Assembly (NCBI GenBank): GCA_017562135.1
Contig: QEYB01001046.1
Coordinates: 744,001 to 808,000, forward strand
DNA: 64,000 nucleotides
From: Dipylidium caninum
Lineage: Eukaryota; Platyhelminthes; Cestoda; Cyclophyllidea; Dipylidiidae
Direction of reading: 5' to 3'
Part shown: piece by piece, positions 45,201 to 58,689 of the stretch
Numbering within the stretch: position 1 is the first letter of the stretch
Layout: each line of letters starts with the position of its first letter
The notes under the pieces: generated by a model
Seen by the model: only the letters and a program-made list of their open reading frames with translations
Told to the model about the DNA's origin: nothing
Databases searched by the model: none
Made by a program: the position numbers and the translations under genes

Positions 45201-48200
45201 TCCCACAACCCAAGTATTTCGCGTCTATTTCTCCACCTCTCTCCCGGCCGAGCGGTGGTGAGCTTGAAGCCTGGCGCTGCCGAGGTGTTTCAGTTGCCGC
45301 CGTTTAGGATAGTGTGGACCAAATTTAACTCAGCTTCAAGAAATAAAATGTATTACCTCTCGGAGTATTCGGGGTAAAACATGTTACATTCAGTGTACCA
45401 CGCATAATTTATCACCCTAATGATAATAAAGACCCTAAAAAAACGTAAACTTATTGTAAGCTTGGCGGATTCCCCGTGTCACTTCCACACGGTTGTCTTG
45501 CTGATGACGGCCACGGAAGCATGCTCCCCTCAGCACAGAGTTATTTTCGCAATGAGGTATGTTCTAAAGTCAGTTGTTAACTCGGTTGCGTAAAAAAAAT
45601 TACTAAATTTTTCATCCCACCGCAATGTACCGCACCGTGCGCCCTCTGCTCCTTCCTCTCCCACCCCCCTCGACAACGGTGCGATTAGCGTTTAAAAATG
45701 TGAAACACCCTAGCGGGAGATTGATGTGCATTGCGTCCACCGGAAGGGCAGGCGAGAAGGTATGGAATGGGGAGGAGAGAATTTTGCGTCCAACTTGTTA
45801 CATCCCTCCATCCCCCGTGCTCCTTCCGATGGGCAGTAATTTATTATCCCAGTTGTCTGGCGTTGATTAACTTACCGCCTATCACACGATTATGAAAGCA
45901 CACGCATACACGTAGAGCTTCTATCCAATCTTCATCTTCATCTCGATTCATCATTCCTGAGGTTCTCCCACCTCCCCCTCGCCCCCGCGTCCTCCCACTC
46001 CTCCGCCTTCTTCTCCCCCTTACTAATGCTCTAAAGGGTTGGGGGGAGGAGGGAAAGGCGGTGGTGGCGGTGGTGCACAGTGCGTATGGACGTCCGAAAT
46101 GTTGAAGTGCGTGTGCACTGGTGCTTCCTTTCACTCCCGCCGTCGAATACCCCATCGCGCCGCTCTCTCTGACGACTGTGTCTCGTTCTGCGCCCTCAGT
46201 AAGATTAACACAATTATTTTGAATTGATGAGCGACCTCAACAAAGATATCTGAGTGGAAAGGCGTAAAACTCGGGAAGGGGAGATCATTTAGTTCGGATC
46301 TGCCGCATTAGACCCGAGAGGGCATAGGAGTGAAATGAAATCCCAAAACCTTTACTAGACAATGATTCTGTCAAACATTTTCGTCAAAAGTAGACCATGA
46401 CTACCCAGAAAACAAACAGAATATTAAGAAAGAGGGAAAAAGTGATGTCGAGATCTTCATTGTCTCGGTGTTCATAGGTTCCAGGCCAAAATGCAGTGGT
46501 TGGCATCATGTTGAGGCACAAGTCAATTTGATGAATGCCTTCACGTGTCTCGATGCATTCACTGAATACTTTAACGAGATCCTTTTTCTCGTTTCCACAA
46601 AAGCAGCTCTACTATCCTTAAAGTAATTCATGTGATGCGAGAGGACAATTGGTCCGAAAGTGATATTTCGTAGTAAGAAGATTTCGACAAATTATTGGCG
46701 CACAGCCTAGTCTTAAGGCGGAACAGCCTCCGTAGGATTCAGGCGTCTTGCATTGACGCGTTGCGGACAAATATACACTAGAGGAGGTAGATAAGATTAA
46801 CTACTCGAGGAGAGGCGCAATTAAGTGAACGTCCGAGGGCACAGAAGCAGGAACGATCAACGCGTGATTGTGAAACAGTAATTCTGACATAAATTTGAAA
46901 CACCAGAAGATTATTTTGCTCCTCGAGGAGAATGAAATGTTTCATTATCAAACAGTGGCCATCGCTTCACTCGCCAGCGGATGTGGAGAAGTGCCTCCCA
47001 CCATCCAAACCAAGAAATGGGGAATAGAGAGGTGAGAGAGCGAGAGAGAGCGAGAGAGAGGGCGAGAGAGAGAGAGAGAGACAGTTGTTATCGCCAACGT
47101 GTCAACCCACTTCCTCCCTGACCACAAGCGCCGCCGCCGCCGCTGCGTTAATGGAATCTTACCGTGAAAGCAACAACAAATGTCCACTCGCTTATCACCC
47201 CATCCGATCAACGCCTTGTCTCTCGCCCCAAGAGCACGTAGCAAAGCAGCTACTTGCTCCACAACTTACCATTCACCATTGCGGCTTTATTGCCAAAAAA
47301 GTAGTATAAATCAAACTGCAATTTCGTCCTGTCTCCCAACTCACCGGTCCCGCCGACTCCCTTCGTCCCCGCCCCGCAGTGAGTCAGGCGCCTGACTCAT
47401 GACCTGCAAATTGCTCGCCTCATTTGCCCCACCGAAAGTGTTCTGCCCTCCACTTTGTGGTGCTCACTTCTCTTTGTCTGGAGCACCCACTCGCCAGAGC
47501 CCTGCTGTTCCCGCCCCCCTCGTCTCCCTTTCCACCTTTGCTGATTGAAAAGGTCTTGGATGTGTCTGTCGGGCTGCGCATGACTTCACCCCGGTGCATG
47601 TGTGCCACACGGAGCCCCGTAAATCAATCCTATGAAGGGCGTGAATAATACACTTCACCGCGTTTGTCACTTCACTCCCTGATCTGGAATTGACGTGGTC
47701 ACATAAATCCTGTGGCATGTGTCAAATATTCCTCCGTTTACCCATCAATTTGGTCCCCACATTAATCTACTTGTGACCTCTCAAATGATTATCATGTCCC
47801 CTCTTCTTTTCCACAAAAAGTCGCCCCGACACCCAGCCTCAGCTGAGGCCATTTAGCAGGCCGAGTGGGTCAATTGAGTTAACCGATGAGAGGCCTGCCA
47901 GGCCACATCTGTCTCCACACAAACCCTCCTCTCCGCTGGAAACGATGTCGTCAACCGCTCGCCTGACCCCGAACGCATAGCCTTGGGGGCCAGTTGGCTG
48001 AGGACAAATTTGACCGAGCTTTTATGATAATTTCCATTAAATAAGTCCGAAAGAGCTTTGGGTGATTCGAGTTATACGTTTTCACCCATTCACACCTGGG
48101 AAGGTTTTCGAAAACCATACATCAAAGCCAGGAAGTGTGCACACACACACATCTGCCGGGCGATAATTTATTTACATGCTAGTTCACCTTGTGTTCACTT

Positions 48201-50835
48201 CTTCAAAATTACCGCCACAAATGAATTCACCATCGAAGTGACATCAATTCACCCACAGCACATGTGGACCGGAGAGGAGCCTTCGGCCTACTGCGGAGGC
48301 GGATGCCTCCCGGTGCTTTCAGGCTGACGCTGCGTCGAAGAGGGACGAAGAATCTCCCCCTGGTTTCTATGATGGGCTCTCGGTCAGGAGGATCGAGACT
48401 GGGGCTGCTTGCGATTTCTCAATCGCCATTTGGAGGGATGGCCGTGGGAAGCTAATTGGCGTCTAAATGCGAGAAATTTCTTCTCCATAACAACAATTTG
48501 AGACTAAATTTAACGGATGCTTATTGCCCTAATCCGCTTATCAGGGAAAAGTACAGGCGAGATTTCACGCTCACTTTTACTGCAGACAGCACATCACGTG
48601 TCAATCCACTCGTGGTGTTGTCAGAACTGAGATCTTCCTTTCTCTTTACCTGTGTACATGCCTTTTCCTGTCACCGTGGTACCACTTTTTTGCCCTTCAC
48701 CGACTTCTATGTACGAAATTTGCCTTCTTAATACTATTGGCCGGTCATCTCTAGTGTCCACGTTTCATCTTCCCTTAGCAGACTTATTCACACAAAAACG
48801 CAATTGCGAAATTGTGTTGCATTGATTGCCGGTTAAATCACGCAGAGAATGGTTAGTCGGCGCCTACACGCTGCTTTCAGACACACTTTTATTAGACCTG
48901 TGATCCAAGTGAAAACAGGCTGCATTGCGGTGGAGGCAGGCTGTCGGCGTGACGTCAAAACGCGGGAGGGCGTCTCCGTACTCGAGAGAGGAACCCTCCG
49001 CCGCCAGGCGGGTACGCGTGGGCGGCTAAACGAGCTTTGTGACAATGTCGTTGTTGTCTAGGCGAACGGTACATCGGTGACGTACACCACTCCACGTAGT
49101 CACCAGGGCTCCCCTTGGCGTTGCCTTTGTCTACCACCAGACTGTTTATCAATCCATGTCTGCCTTGGTAACTAGTTGTCAGACCTAGTACCTCTCGTGC
49201 GTGGTGAGGGTGGCGTTGGACCGGTTGAGACGGGAAGGCAGTTAAGCCGGAAACAGAGCAACGACCATTGTGTGGGTCTCTGCGTGCGGGGTCTCCTCCC
49301 ATGTACCGATTTCCCTCACTGGCACCAGGACTGTTTCACCTGCAGGCCTCTTCGTCAACCAGCCTCTGATTTCCGGACGCACGAGGTGGACATCTACGGT
49401 TATATGTGACGCAAAGGAGGATCCTCAAGCAACGACTTGTATTACTCTGCCCAACCTCTGTCTATTGTGGTAGGGAATTAGGAGGATTTCCTAAATCCTC
49501 CGGAGAATTCATATCTGCGGTCAGGAGATGGGATGAGCGGGTGCTTAAGTGGAGATACCCGTGGCATGTTCTTCTGCGCCTCTACAGTGGACAGAGTCCC
49601 CTCCTTCCAGTCTGTGAAGTATGTTACTTTAACTAGTAGTGCAGTTTTCTTCCACAGGCTACTGTCACGAATTTGCCAGGTTTCGCTTCGAAACCAGGGA
49701 CACTTCGACGCTTTTCACAGTGTGTCTTCTGGATGTTTGTACAGGTGTGATGAAAGTCTCGTTGATGAGCTTATGGTTGGCATAGACGTCCTCTACGTTA
49801 TGTCGCCTTTAACAGTCCACAGGAATGTTTCGGCTCCGTTATCCACGCAAAACAAATACCTTTATTTAAAATGTTCGTTACTCCATAATTTCCTCACTTA
49901 TTAGTGAATAATTGACATCAAAGGAAACTCTTCATTACCTATTTCCCAATTTGACATTATAATTAACCTCAGCCTGGAGGTAAACTCCGAGGTGGAGCAA
50001 GGTTATCATCGCCTGGAATCAATTTGCTCGTCCTACTGCTTCCGATTCACGTGACCTCCTTACGGCAAGTGGAACGTGTGTCGAACCTTGTTTCTGCAAC
50101 CCGGATGATAGGATCAGCCACCCCCAATTATGTCGGATCCTGCCCTCGGGCCCAATTCAACGTCCTCAGCCGTAGGAACAGCGTATGATAAGCATCGCCT
50201 CAGTCACCGCTCCCTGAACAGGCGCCCCATGTTCACCCGCCTGCCGAACAAACGGTGTAGCACGGAGCTGCGGCAAATGCTCGTACCGCCGCGATCTCTT
50301 CCATGGTTCACTCTTCTTGGCGACATAATGCTTATGCAAGGATGCCTCTTTAATCGGCCTCAGGGTAAATAGAAGACGTGAACTTCTCACCACAATCGCT
50401 GAAGTTGTGGACGTTTGCCTGCAATTTAACTCAATGCCTAAGTATTTAGATTTGTAGGCCGCTCATAAAAGTGACATTAAAATTATGGGGTTCCGATGGC
50501 AATTATAGGCATTCTCTTTAGATTGGGCGAGAGGAGAGTGGTTTCGGGGCTATTTTAAAGGGGAGATTAGTGCAGCTAATCTGCATAACCACGGTTGCCC
50601 AAATCAATAATCTGGACAAGTGGGTTGTCACACCTCGTCACCTGCCTTTTCGGCGTTAAGCGTGAACTTTCACATCAAAGCGAGATTTGAGGCAACAAAT
50701 TTGGCGCACTTCATCATCTTACCTTGAGCAATTTCATTTGTCTCGTCTCCTCCTCCTATTGAGTCCTCGCGACTACCAGCTCCCACTGAGCCAAGCTTTT
50801 CCTACCAGCCCCACGTCTGTGCAGACTCACAGGAC
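42228..50835. other. 8.6-kb intergenic region with simple repeats
   Basis: No confident gene. The left 1.5 kb is AT-rich with many stops in all frames. A GA-rich run lies at about 47031-47082, and a short CA run at about 48139-48150. Open frames are short and lack domain-like sequence. Confidence 0.5.
47031..47082 (+). repeat. GA-rich microsatellite
   Basis: An imperfect (GA)n run broken by occasional GC. It lies in the intergenic region with no gene nearby. Confidence 0.85.
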
Positions 50836-51724
50836 ATCGAGAGTGACTTCTTCTCTTTGGCCTCACCCACACTCGCATATCTCCTTCTTTGCTCAACCTG
50901 CCCTTGAGTTTCTTTGCTCACTGATCCCCCACACACCAATCGCTCCTACTTCTCCCACTTCACCTCCTTCCCCCAGTCCTCTCCTACATCACCACATGCC
51001 AACTATCCGTCCACCAGCCATCCAGACTACCTGCGACCCTCCGACAGTCGACCTACTCCTCACACTCGTTTCCCCCGACTCCAACTCACCCCTCCCCCTC
51101 CCCTCCCCTCCCCCTCCCTCAATGACACACACAAACACATACGAGCACACACACAGACGCAGGAAAAAGTGACATAGACAGGTCTGCAGGCACAAAGGCA
51201 CAGAAACAATGATACACTAAAACACAGAAACACAGAGTTGACAGAGTTGACAGAGTAACACGAACTCGCAGGCACACTCCACACGCATTTCTTCGTTTAT
51301 CAGCACATGCTGTTGCATGCAAACTCACACTACCACCACCACCACCACCACCACCACCATCACCACCACCACCACCAGCAGCAGCAGCAGCAGCAGCAGG
51401 AGCAGCGCTATCCGGCTCAGTTCAAATCAATTCCTATTCAAATCAACTCAACTCAACTTATCTCCCCTCGACGACGCTCGACTCGACTCGACTCGACTCG
51501 ACGCGTCTCCACTGGGCTGAAATGCATTAGACTGTTGCACTGAAGTGTACTGCACCCAAGTGGGTTGAACTGGACTGAGTTAGATTGGACTGGAGGGAAG
51601 TGACCCGAACCAAATCGAATGGGAATAAATTGCACCAGACTTGAGTGGTACGCTGTGGATGCACGAGTTAGTGTCCCTTTGACATACTTGGCACTTCTCA
51701 CCTTGCAGAAGCTACGCCTGCTAC
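50836..51724 (+). repeat. Left arm of a long inverted repeat, about 0.89 kb
   Basis: Near-identical, by eye well above 95 percent, to the reverse complement of 58690-59604. In order it holds a pyrimidine-rich block, a CA-rich block, a unique segment with GCACATGC and TGCATGC, a CAC then CAG tract (about 51332-51405), a CGACT pentamer run (about 51474-51502), and a degenerate GGACTG-type region to about 51724. No coding or transposase signature is visible. It may be one unit of a dispersed non-autonomous repeat family or half of an inverted duplication. Confidence 0.9.
51332..51405 (+). repeat. CAC/CAG trinucleotide tract in the left arm
   Basis: Runs of CAC followed by CAG with single interruptions, inside the inverted-repeat arm. 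The matching tract in the right arm (about 59024-59116 on the minus strand) is roughly 20 bases longer. Confidence 0.85.
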
Positions 51725-54700
51725 TTTGCCTGAAACATTAGAAACCGCTATCTGATTTAACTGCAATCCAACCTTAGGATATTGGAATGAGAATGTGCTG
51801 CACACACGTAAAAACAAACACTATCCCGGTACCGCGGTAATCACTCGTGCATGCGGGTAAACTTTGTGGTCTCATTGTAACCTGTTCAAATTGCGCCATG
51901 AGGAAAGTTTATGCGCCGACGAGATGCTTCACCCCGATCCGGGACGCTGTCAGTTGGCCACAGAGTGCCGGAAACGTGCTCCGCAACTCCCTCCCTGTCC
52001 GCCGTGGCGTGCACATCTCCACACATCTGCCTCATGGCCCAGCCGAACGAAGCAGATGCGGCGGAAGAGGCAGAGGGACAACCGCGGCGGCTGATGGGAA
52101 GGATGACACGATTGTCTCGTGCACAAAATGGCGTCATTTCGGACACTTACGAGCCTTTTCCCCCATGACTGACCTTCAAGGTGGCATAAATTTTCGAAGC
52201 TAACCTTTTCATCCGCGCAGGGTCATAATGCCAACTCGGTCGCCAGACGTCTGCAGCCTTCACTGATTTGGCGCCTTGGGCAAAAAAGACGCACCAACCT
52301 CTGCGACTGCATCTTCTTGTATTATCGCAGTGGTCACTTAAATTCTTCCGTTGGTGCTTCTTGGCCACCATTTACCAATCTGGTCACATGACCCTCTCCA
52401 CAAACACCGAAGTCGAAATGATACCCGTGTCTCCCATTATTTTTCTGTTTTCACTGCAAAGCAGATCAGGCCGGGCCCGACCACTCTCATTCCCGCCGCC
52501 TCCTTTTGAACTAACTGTGCATTGTTCAGAAAGACGATCACAGAAAAATCCATCAAGGGAAATGAGCTTGCTCACTTGCTTTCCAGCAAGTGGCTCACCC
52601 CACCTTAAGAATTATTATGCTCTGTTGAGCAGCAAGGGAGGATGGTAAATTGCCATTCATACACAGATGCGGCGGGAACGAATTAACGGAGGCAGTGAAG
52701 CATGTGGTTTTTTTCCAACTTGAAGGGGAAGGGTGTGGAGGAGTCTCAAGATAGGCTTTCGACTTTGACTGCCTATTGGGACAAGCCATCAAAACACCCA
52801 TCCTTCTCTGACATTCTCGACCATTCTGCTCACTTGTGCACTCGAGTGGTCTAATTAAACCACAGAATGCAATTTGAGAAGTGATTGAGCACGCCTTTTT
52901 ATTGCTACTCACCGCGTCGTGTGGTGCCGAGACCCACTGACAATTGCATGAAACTTCCTATGACACATTTTTGACAGTCTCAGTCTTTGACGACAGATAT
53001 GACATCCGCTCACGTCAAATGTCTGGAGTCCTGTGTTTCTTCTTATGGCTTTTTAACCCAAATGGCAAGAGTACTGCGTCTTTAGATGGGTTTGATACCG
53101 TCACGGGGTTGCGGATGAAAGTGTCAGAATTGCCAAAAAGTCCTTCATACATCTTAAAACCGACTATTCCGTTTAATTTATGTCAGTACCACCCACTACT
53201 TCGCCAGTTTTTTTCCTTCATGGGGGTCCCGGAAGCGATTTTCTTTACCATATGGAGAGACTCACGTGGCCTCTAAACCCTTGAGATCACTGGTCACAAG
53301 CATAAGGGAATATTATTGGGGACCAACCGATTCTCAACGCAGAACGCCAAGGCGACCGGAGATTCGTGGTTGAGATAAACACTACGTGATGATGGTGGAC
53401 CAGTCATTTAAAGTGAGGGGGAAACTCGGCCATGGCACTTCACGACTCGTCAAGACAGTCACTTGGTGGAGAAAAAAACTTTCCTTCCTCCCCGACCCCT
53501 TCCCGAGCACAGTGCGGCGTCGAAATGACTGGAGCTTCGTTCCAAGGCATATGCCGACAAACCATCACTCCGTGTCGCCTTGCCTCACCTCCTAACGTAA
53601 CTTAAAGGCTACTGCCAGACTGAAAATAATTGCATGAAATGGTGAGACATTGGGGTGTGAAACAGCGGGATGGGCTTTCGTGGGTGATGGTGCTAAACTC
53701 ATGCGCACCGCCTTGAGCCTCATTAACTGGGCCTCTGTAATGAGTAATATTCTTCTCCTTTCCGAAAACTAGTGTTAAGCCTCTTGGATTCTTAAAAAAA
53801 GGAAAAAAAAGTGTTTACCTCAAGTCTTCCTAATCCGCCACTATTTTGTATTCTGGAGTGTGAGGCAGAGGTGTAAACAAGGCGGGATCCCCTCGTCACA
53901 AAGAATTGGCGAGGCGAACGCCCGTCCGAGTTGGAGAGTGGGGGGAGCGGTCTGTGCGAGTGTACGACTGCAAGCACGAACAATGGCCGACGTGGCCGTC
54001 TTGAAAAGAGACTCTTACACCGGGTGACTCCACGCATCAAAAGACGACCCTGAACTGTCAAAGCACGCCTGCTGCGGCCACCACCACCGCCCACCAACAT
54101 CAAACACACGCACACTGACGAAGACGCGAAACCGCAAGTCACTTTGATGTGGAACACCTGCTATTAGCAGACGTCTGACTGGCTGTCTACTCTGAAGTGG
54201 CAGGTTTGTAGGACGGATAGAAGCGGAAAACGGGTACATGGAGGATAAATCGGCCTGGCGGGAATCCACTGCGTCGTTGTTATTCTCCCAATTCCACCTT
54301 GCAGTAAGAATCGGTCCGGCCAAGTCTTGTTGCGATGCTCAAGGTTGTTGCACCCTCTACGCCGGGGTATTTTGTGAGTAATCCTCATTCGCCTCGATGT
54401 TGTCGGCAGTTTTTGCGACACCAAACTTTCTCCATGCGTGAACTTCAACCTTTTCAACTGGAAATGGCCTTCAAAACAACCTTCATCAAACCCCGGTTTC
54501 CACCTTATTTACTCAAGCACACACACGCTCACACGTTGCGGGGTCCCTGAAGGGATGTGGAATGATTGAGAAGCTATCATTTCCTAATTAGGGGGACTTA
54601 CGATTTGCCTTGTCTAAGCCAACCGACGCGGACCCCCAGCCGTCTCCCTACCTCAGAGGCGATGAGCGGCGGTGTCCCCTTTCCTCCTCGAAGCGGTCCA

Positions 54701-55231
54701 ATTCAAGTTGATTTAGTAGTTAATCGGAAACGAAAGGATGATACACGAGAGCGAGGGAAACAGTGACTTAAAACACACGCACTCACGCACACACAGTCGT
54801 CTGCGTCCTCGGCCGGTATGCCGATTATCAGTGAACCGAACAATCAGATAGCGCGGCCCCATCTGTTAAAGATTAAAAGTCGTGTGGAGGAATGTGGAAG
54901 CTGCGTTAGAGTGGGCCAAACCCATCACCGACCGGCCTCCATCAGGTGGGGATCTTGTATGGTTCCAATGAATTGCCGACCTAATTACTAGGTCGACGAC
55001 ACCATAGTCATCAGACCCATCTTGTTAACTTGCAAACCTATTTCTGCCGCAGAGAGTTGGGAAGTCCTTCCCTTCAGGAGGAAGTTGAGAAAATCTGAGT
55101 GAGTAGGTGGATGAAATACTCTCCTCCTTCGCCCCCGGGTAATCCGCTTCCCGGCAGGAACTCACCACATGACCAAATGCAAGTGTGTTGGAATTTTAGG
55201 AGACAATGAAGTGCCCTGGTACCACAGAAAT

Positions 55232-55480
55232 ATGAACAGATCACATTTGGTTGCGATCTTCCCAGTTATTTGGGTGTTCGTACTCATCGTTCATTGTGCC
55301 TCAAGTGAAAGCCAAGAGCCAGGATCCGACTGCTCGAAAAGAAAAAGAGACTTGGAAAGCAGGTTTTCATATACTAAAAATGTTGTCTCAGTAATGTGCA
55401 GTATGGAAATAAGTTCATTCACAAAACCAACTCCTCGTGCTCGGACACAAGTGAAATCTTGGCAAATTTTATCCGAATAG
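55232..55480 (+). CDS. Possible small secreted peptide precursor, unidentified
   Basis: 82 residues from an ATG at 55232. The start is a textbook signal-peptide shape: NRSH, then the hydrophobic core LVAIFPVIWVFVLIVHC, then ASSES. A basic SKRKRDLESR follows that could be a prohormone cleavage site, with Cys on either side. The rest is nondescript and ends in a stop. A donor-like TCA|GTAATG inside may mean more exons. No family is recognised, and chance occurrence is quite possible. Confidence 0.28.
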   Translation: MNRSHLVAIFPVIWVFVLIVHCASSESQEPGSDCSKRKRDLESRFSYTKNVVSVMCSMEISSFTKPTPRARTQVKSWQILSE

Positions 55481-57589
55481 GGATAGCTACGGTGACGGGT
55501 GTTTAACTGAGCTACTACAAGTGATGTCAGGAGATGTTGGTTGCGGTCTGACATAAACGGAGCCAAAGATCCGTGCGTTATGAAGGGCGATGGGACATAG
55601 AGCGGAAAGAACGAGGGTGCCATCAAGTCCCCTCGCTCTATGGCAGGAAGGTGCGGCCTTCTCCTCCTCCTTCTCCGCACAAGTTCTTGAGAGTCCCACT
55701 AATGACACCTCTTTACTCTGCTATGTTTTTTGGATCTTCAAGCGGCGAATCAGCCAAATTCTATTTGGAAAGCTCCTCTTCTCCGTACACATATCCACCT
55801 GGCGCCCACTCCTGGCGGACATTATTTAATCGGTAGGAGGGGAAGAAGGGGAGAGGAGTAACCCCTCTTTCCTAATGAGTAATCTCTCGCATGCAATATC
55901 CCATTTCAAGAAACTGGAATAAAAACGCGAACTAGGTAGAATTAAAGGCGATTAGGAGGCGAAACGACACGGTGCAGAAGGTGCAAAAAATTGCCTTTTT
56001 CTACGGCGTTAAAGCCTTCCAACAAGACGGCAATAAATCAGCTCTAGCCTACTCACCCACCAGTCTTCACGTTTTCCTCGGACAACAGTGGAAGTAACGG
56101 GAGGGAAGAGGGTGCGTTACAACACTTGTGATGCGTTGCTTTAATGTAGAGTGGAAAAGAGAAAGTCGAAGTCAAAATGTCAAAGGCGCCGTGATGTTTT
56201 AAACGGCATTATCGCGTTTCGGTCCACGGAGTGTGAAAAGAGCACGGGGACGTCGGTGGTAGATGTGTTTTCGAGGCAGGTAAGTCCAGACGCATTGTGA
56301 AATTCCTCTCGAAAATCCCTATACGCTAACTGCCTACTTAACTGGGGCTCCTTAAAGCCCTACTGCATCGGAGGTCAGCTACTTGGGCCGTCCGAGAGTT
56401 GAGCAGCTCTGCCAGCAAAAACGCCTGAGCGCCATTTTGTCTACTCGACGTCTAAAAGGCTTACTCTGCCCCCAGCTCCACAGTACGCTTACTTAAAAGG
56501 CGACATTAAGACGTCGCCTCTGCCAGTCACGGTTGAAGAAGAGGGCCTAACAGTTTATCCCCCCACTGTATGTTGTTCAGGCGCAATGAATAAAAGTATT
56601 GTCCTAGGGGCTGTCTGGACGAAGAAGGTATTTTAGTGAACCGACACAAAGCTATTAGACTATCTGCAACCGTCTATAAATCACCTTTGGATTATGCGAG
56701 TGGAAAGAAAAGGAGGAGGGCAGACGCGACCAGACACTGGAGGTCCTCTCACTTTGTGTACTTAGAAGCAAATATTTTGATGGCCCTGTTGCTTTTCCCT
56801 TCAAATCGCTCTCTGCTGCCCCTGACGCCAACACGGTTGTGGGTGTGATCGGCAGGGATTGTAATGCCCCACGGTTGTGGAGAAAATTACAAGTTCAATA
56901 GTACCTCCTGTCCATCCTTATAATTAACAGTTGTCATCTAACGACGCAGTTAGCCCTCAACCTAGGTAGCACGGCTATGGTTGGAGCACAAAAACAGGTA
57001 TAACAATGGCCTGGTGGGCTTGGCGGTGCTCAAAGAACCGTGTAATTATCCACCGCTGGACAGAACTGTACGCGCTTGCTCGCTTGCTTGCTTGCTTGTA
57101 CCGCGGAAATCCAACCGCTCAGCCATCAACCAAACGGCCGCTACTGTTCCGTCTAACCTGGTCCGCCCCCTTCTCCTGCCCCTGTCCCTCCCCCTCTCGC
57201 TCCTCGGCCTCTTCCTCCTTCGCCTCTTTTTTGTTATTTCACGTCCCCTCTGCTCCGCATTTTCCTCTTCCGTCGCCTCCCCACGCCCACCTCCAACCTC
57301 CACAGCCCACCGCCCATCCCCGCCCTCACCCGCACCCTCGGCCAATCTTGCGGTGCGGAAATACGGTCGTCCCCACTGTCCTACCCGTTGTCATGACGAC
57401 ACGTCATTGTTGGGGTGGTTGCCAGTGGAGACGCACATGACGCCATAAATCAAGAATGCAGAAGCAGAGTGATCATAGTAGCCGAAAAAAGTCTAAGGCC
57501 TTTGGGCCACGGTGAAGGGTGCGACCTCACTGTTCCTCGTCCTCCAACTCATAGTCTTCGATGTTCTGTAACGCGCCTTTCTTTCCTCC

Positions 57590-57612
57590 GCCTCCTCCTC
57601 CTCCTCCTCCTC
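57590..57612 (+). repeat. Short CTC trinucleotide repeat
   Basis: Perfect CTC/TCC run of about eight units in intergenic DNA. Confidence 0.8.
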
Positions 57613-58689
57613 CACTGTGGAGCGGGTCAGATAAAAAGCAGTCAAAAGATTGGGAGGTACGAAAAAGGCCAAAAGAAGAGGAGAAGCTTTCTTACAATTT
57701 TATGCTGGAACCTCGGAGAGACGGACTTACAATTCTGCCCTCGATGTCACATCGGTGACATAATCTCCTCCCCACGAGGCAGGAAGTAATTCAAGGCCTG
57801 GTTGTTCATGGTTTTTTTTCACATTTCAGCTTGTCCCCGGCAGTTCCGTACGGTCTCACTTCGGTTTTTACTCCAACCCGGTTTGCTCATCCTGCTTTAA
57901 GGTAAATTACTCACAGACACGTGGCTGTTGAGTGGTTGGAGCGACAGGTTCATCCATTTCACCACCGGCCGTACCTAGCGGAATGGGGCATTTTGGAGTA
58001 AGACGCTGGAGTTGTGGAACTGTGCCCTAGGTGCCTGCGGTCTTTTTGCGGAGTCGTAAATCTCCATCATTGGGAAATACCCAATGGCTGCTTTATCGTC
58101 CTCAATACAGCATATAAAGGCGTCATCTAGAGCCGAGAGTGACTTAGTTTCAATACGCCTAAATCATGCTTTTGATGGAAAATAGCATTTTCCTCATCAA
58201 CAATGATCCACAAGATCACTTGGACACTTCATAGCGTGATCGTTTCGTCTCACCTTCGTTAAGTGTAGTGTAGGACGATATATCACAAAGTGGGATGGGC
58301 GATCCAAGGAGATGGGGAGAAAAACCACTGCCTCATTCCTCGCCTCCGTTTCCACGCCCAAGGGCCTGTCAAATACACACTTTAGTGGAGCGAAGGACGA
58401 CGGCAATTTATCGTGGCGTCAGAAAGGTAGAATGCAGGGGGATGGCAAGATGGACGGGTGGGGGAGGGAGGGGGTGAGATGGCGATATCACAAGACTCAG
58501 CAATTCAGGGCGACGGCCTCCCTCAAACCCTAATGACGCTTGACAAACAGAAATAGTTACCATGTCTTCGCCTTACTAACCAAGGCAACGGGGCCACCAC
58601 TTTTTAGACACCGTCCATGAGGTCGCATGCCTGATATCGTCATGGAAGGCGAGGCGGAAGAGATGGGGGATTTTTATGTTTTACGCACC

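Larger units (their letters stand above)
51725..58689. other. 7-kb spacer between the inverted-repeat arms, no confident gene
   Basis: Holds the signal-peptide-like frame at 55232-55480 and a CTC run at about 57590-57612. Other open frames are low-complexity, pyrimidine-rich and unconvincing. Confidence 0.5.

Noticed and set aside
47031..47082. GA run considered as a CRISPR-like or satellite array
   Set aside because: Simple dinucleotide microsatellite without spacers. The host genome is eukaryotic.
50687..51328. Pro/Ser/His-rich and Cys/Val-rich frames within the inverted-repeat arm
   Set aside because: Mirror copies occur in the other arm, frames are open on both strands and the composition follows the simple repeats. 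No start, domain or splice logic.
52944..53276. 110-codon plus-strand frame
   Set aside because: No domain, no leader, no neighbouring exon signals. It is treated as chance.
56981..57448. 155-codon plus-strand frame rich in Leu, Pro and Ser
   Set aside because: Pyrimidine-rich low-complexity sequence. A second overlapping frame is equally open, and no domain is recognisable.
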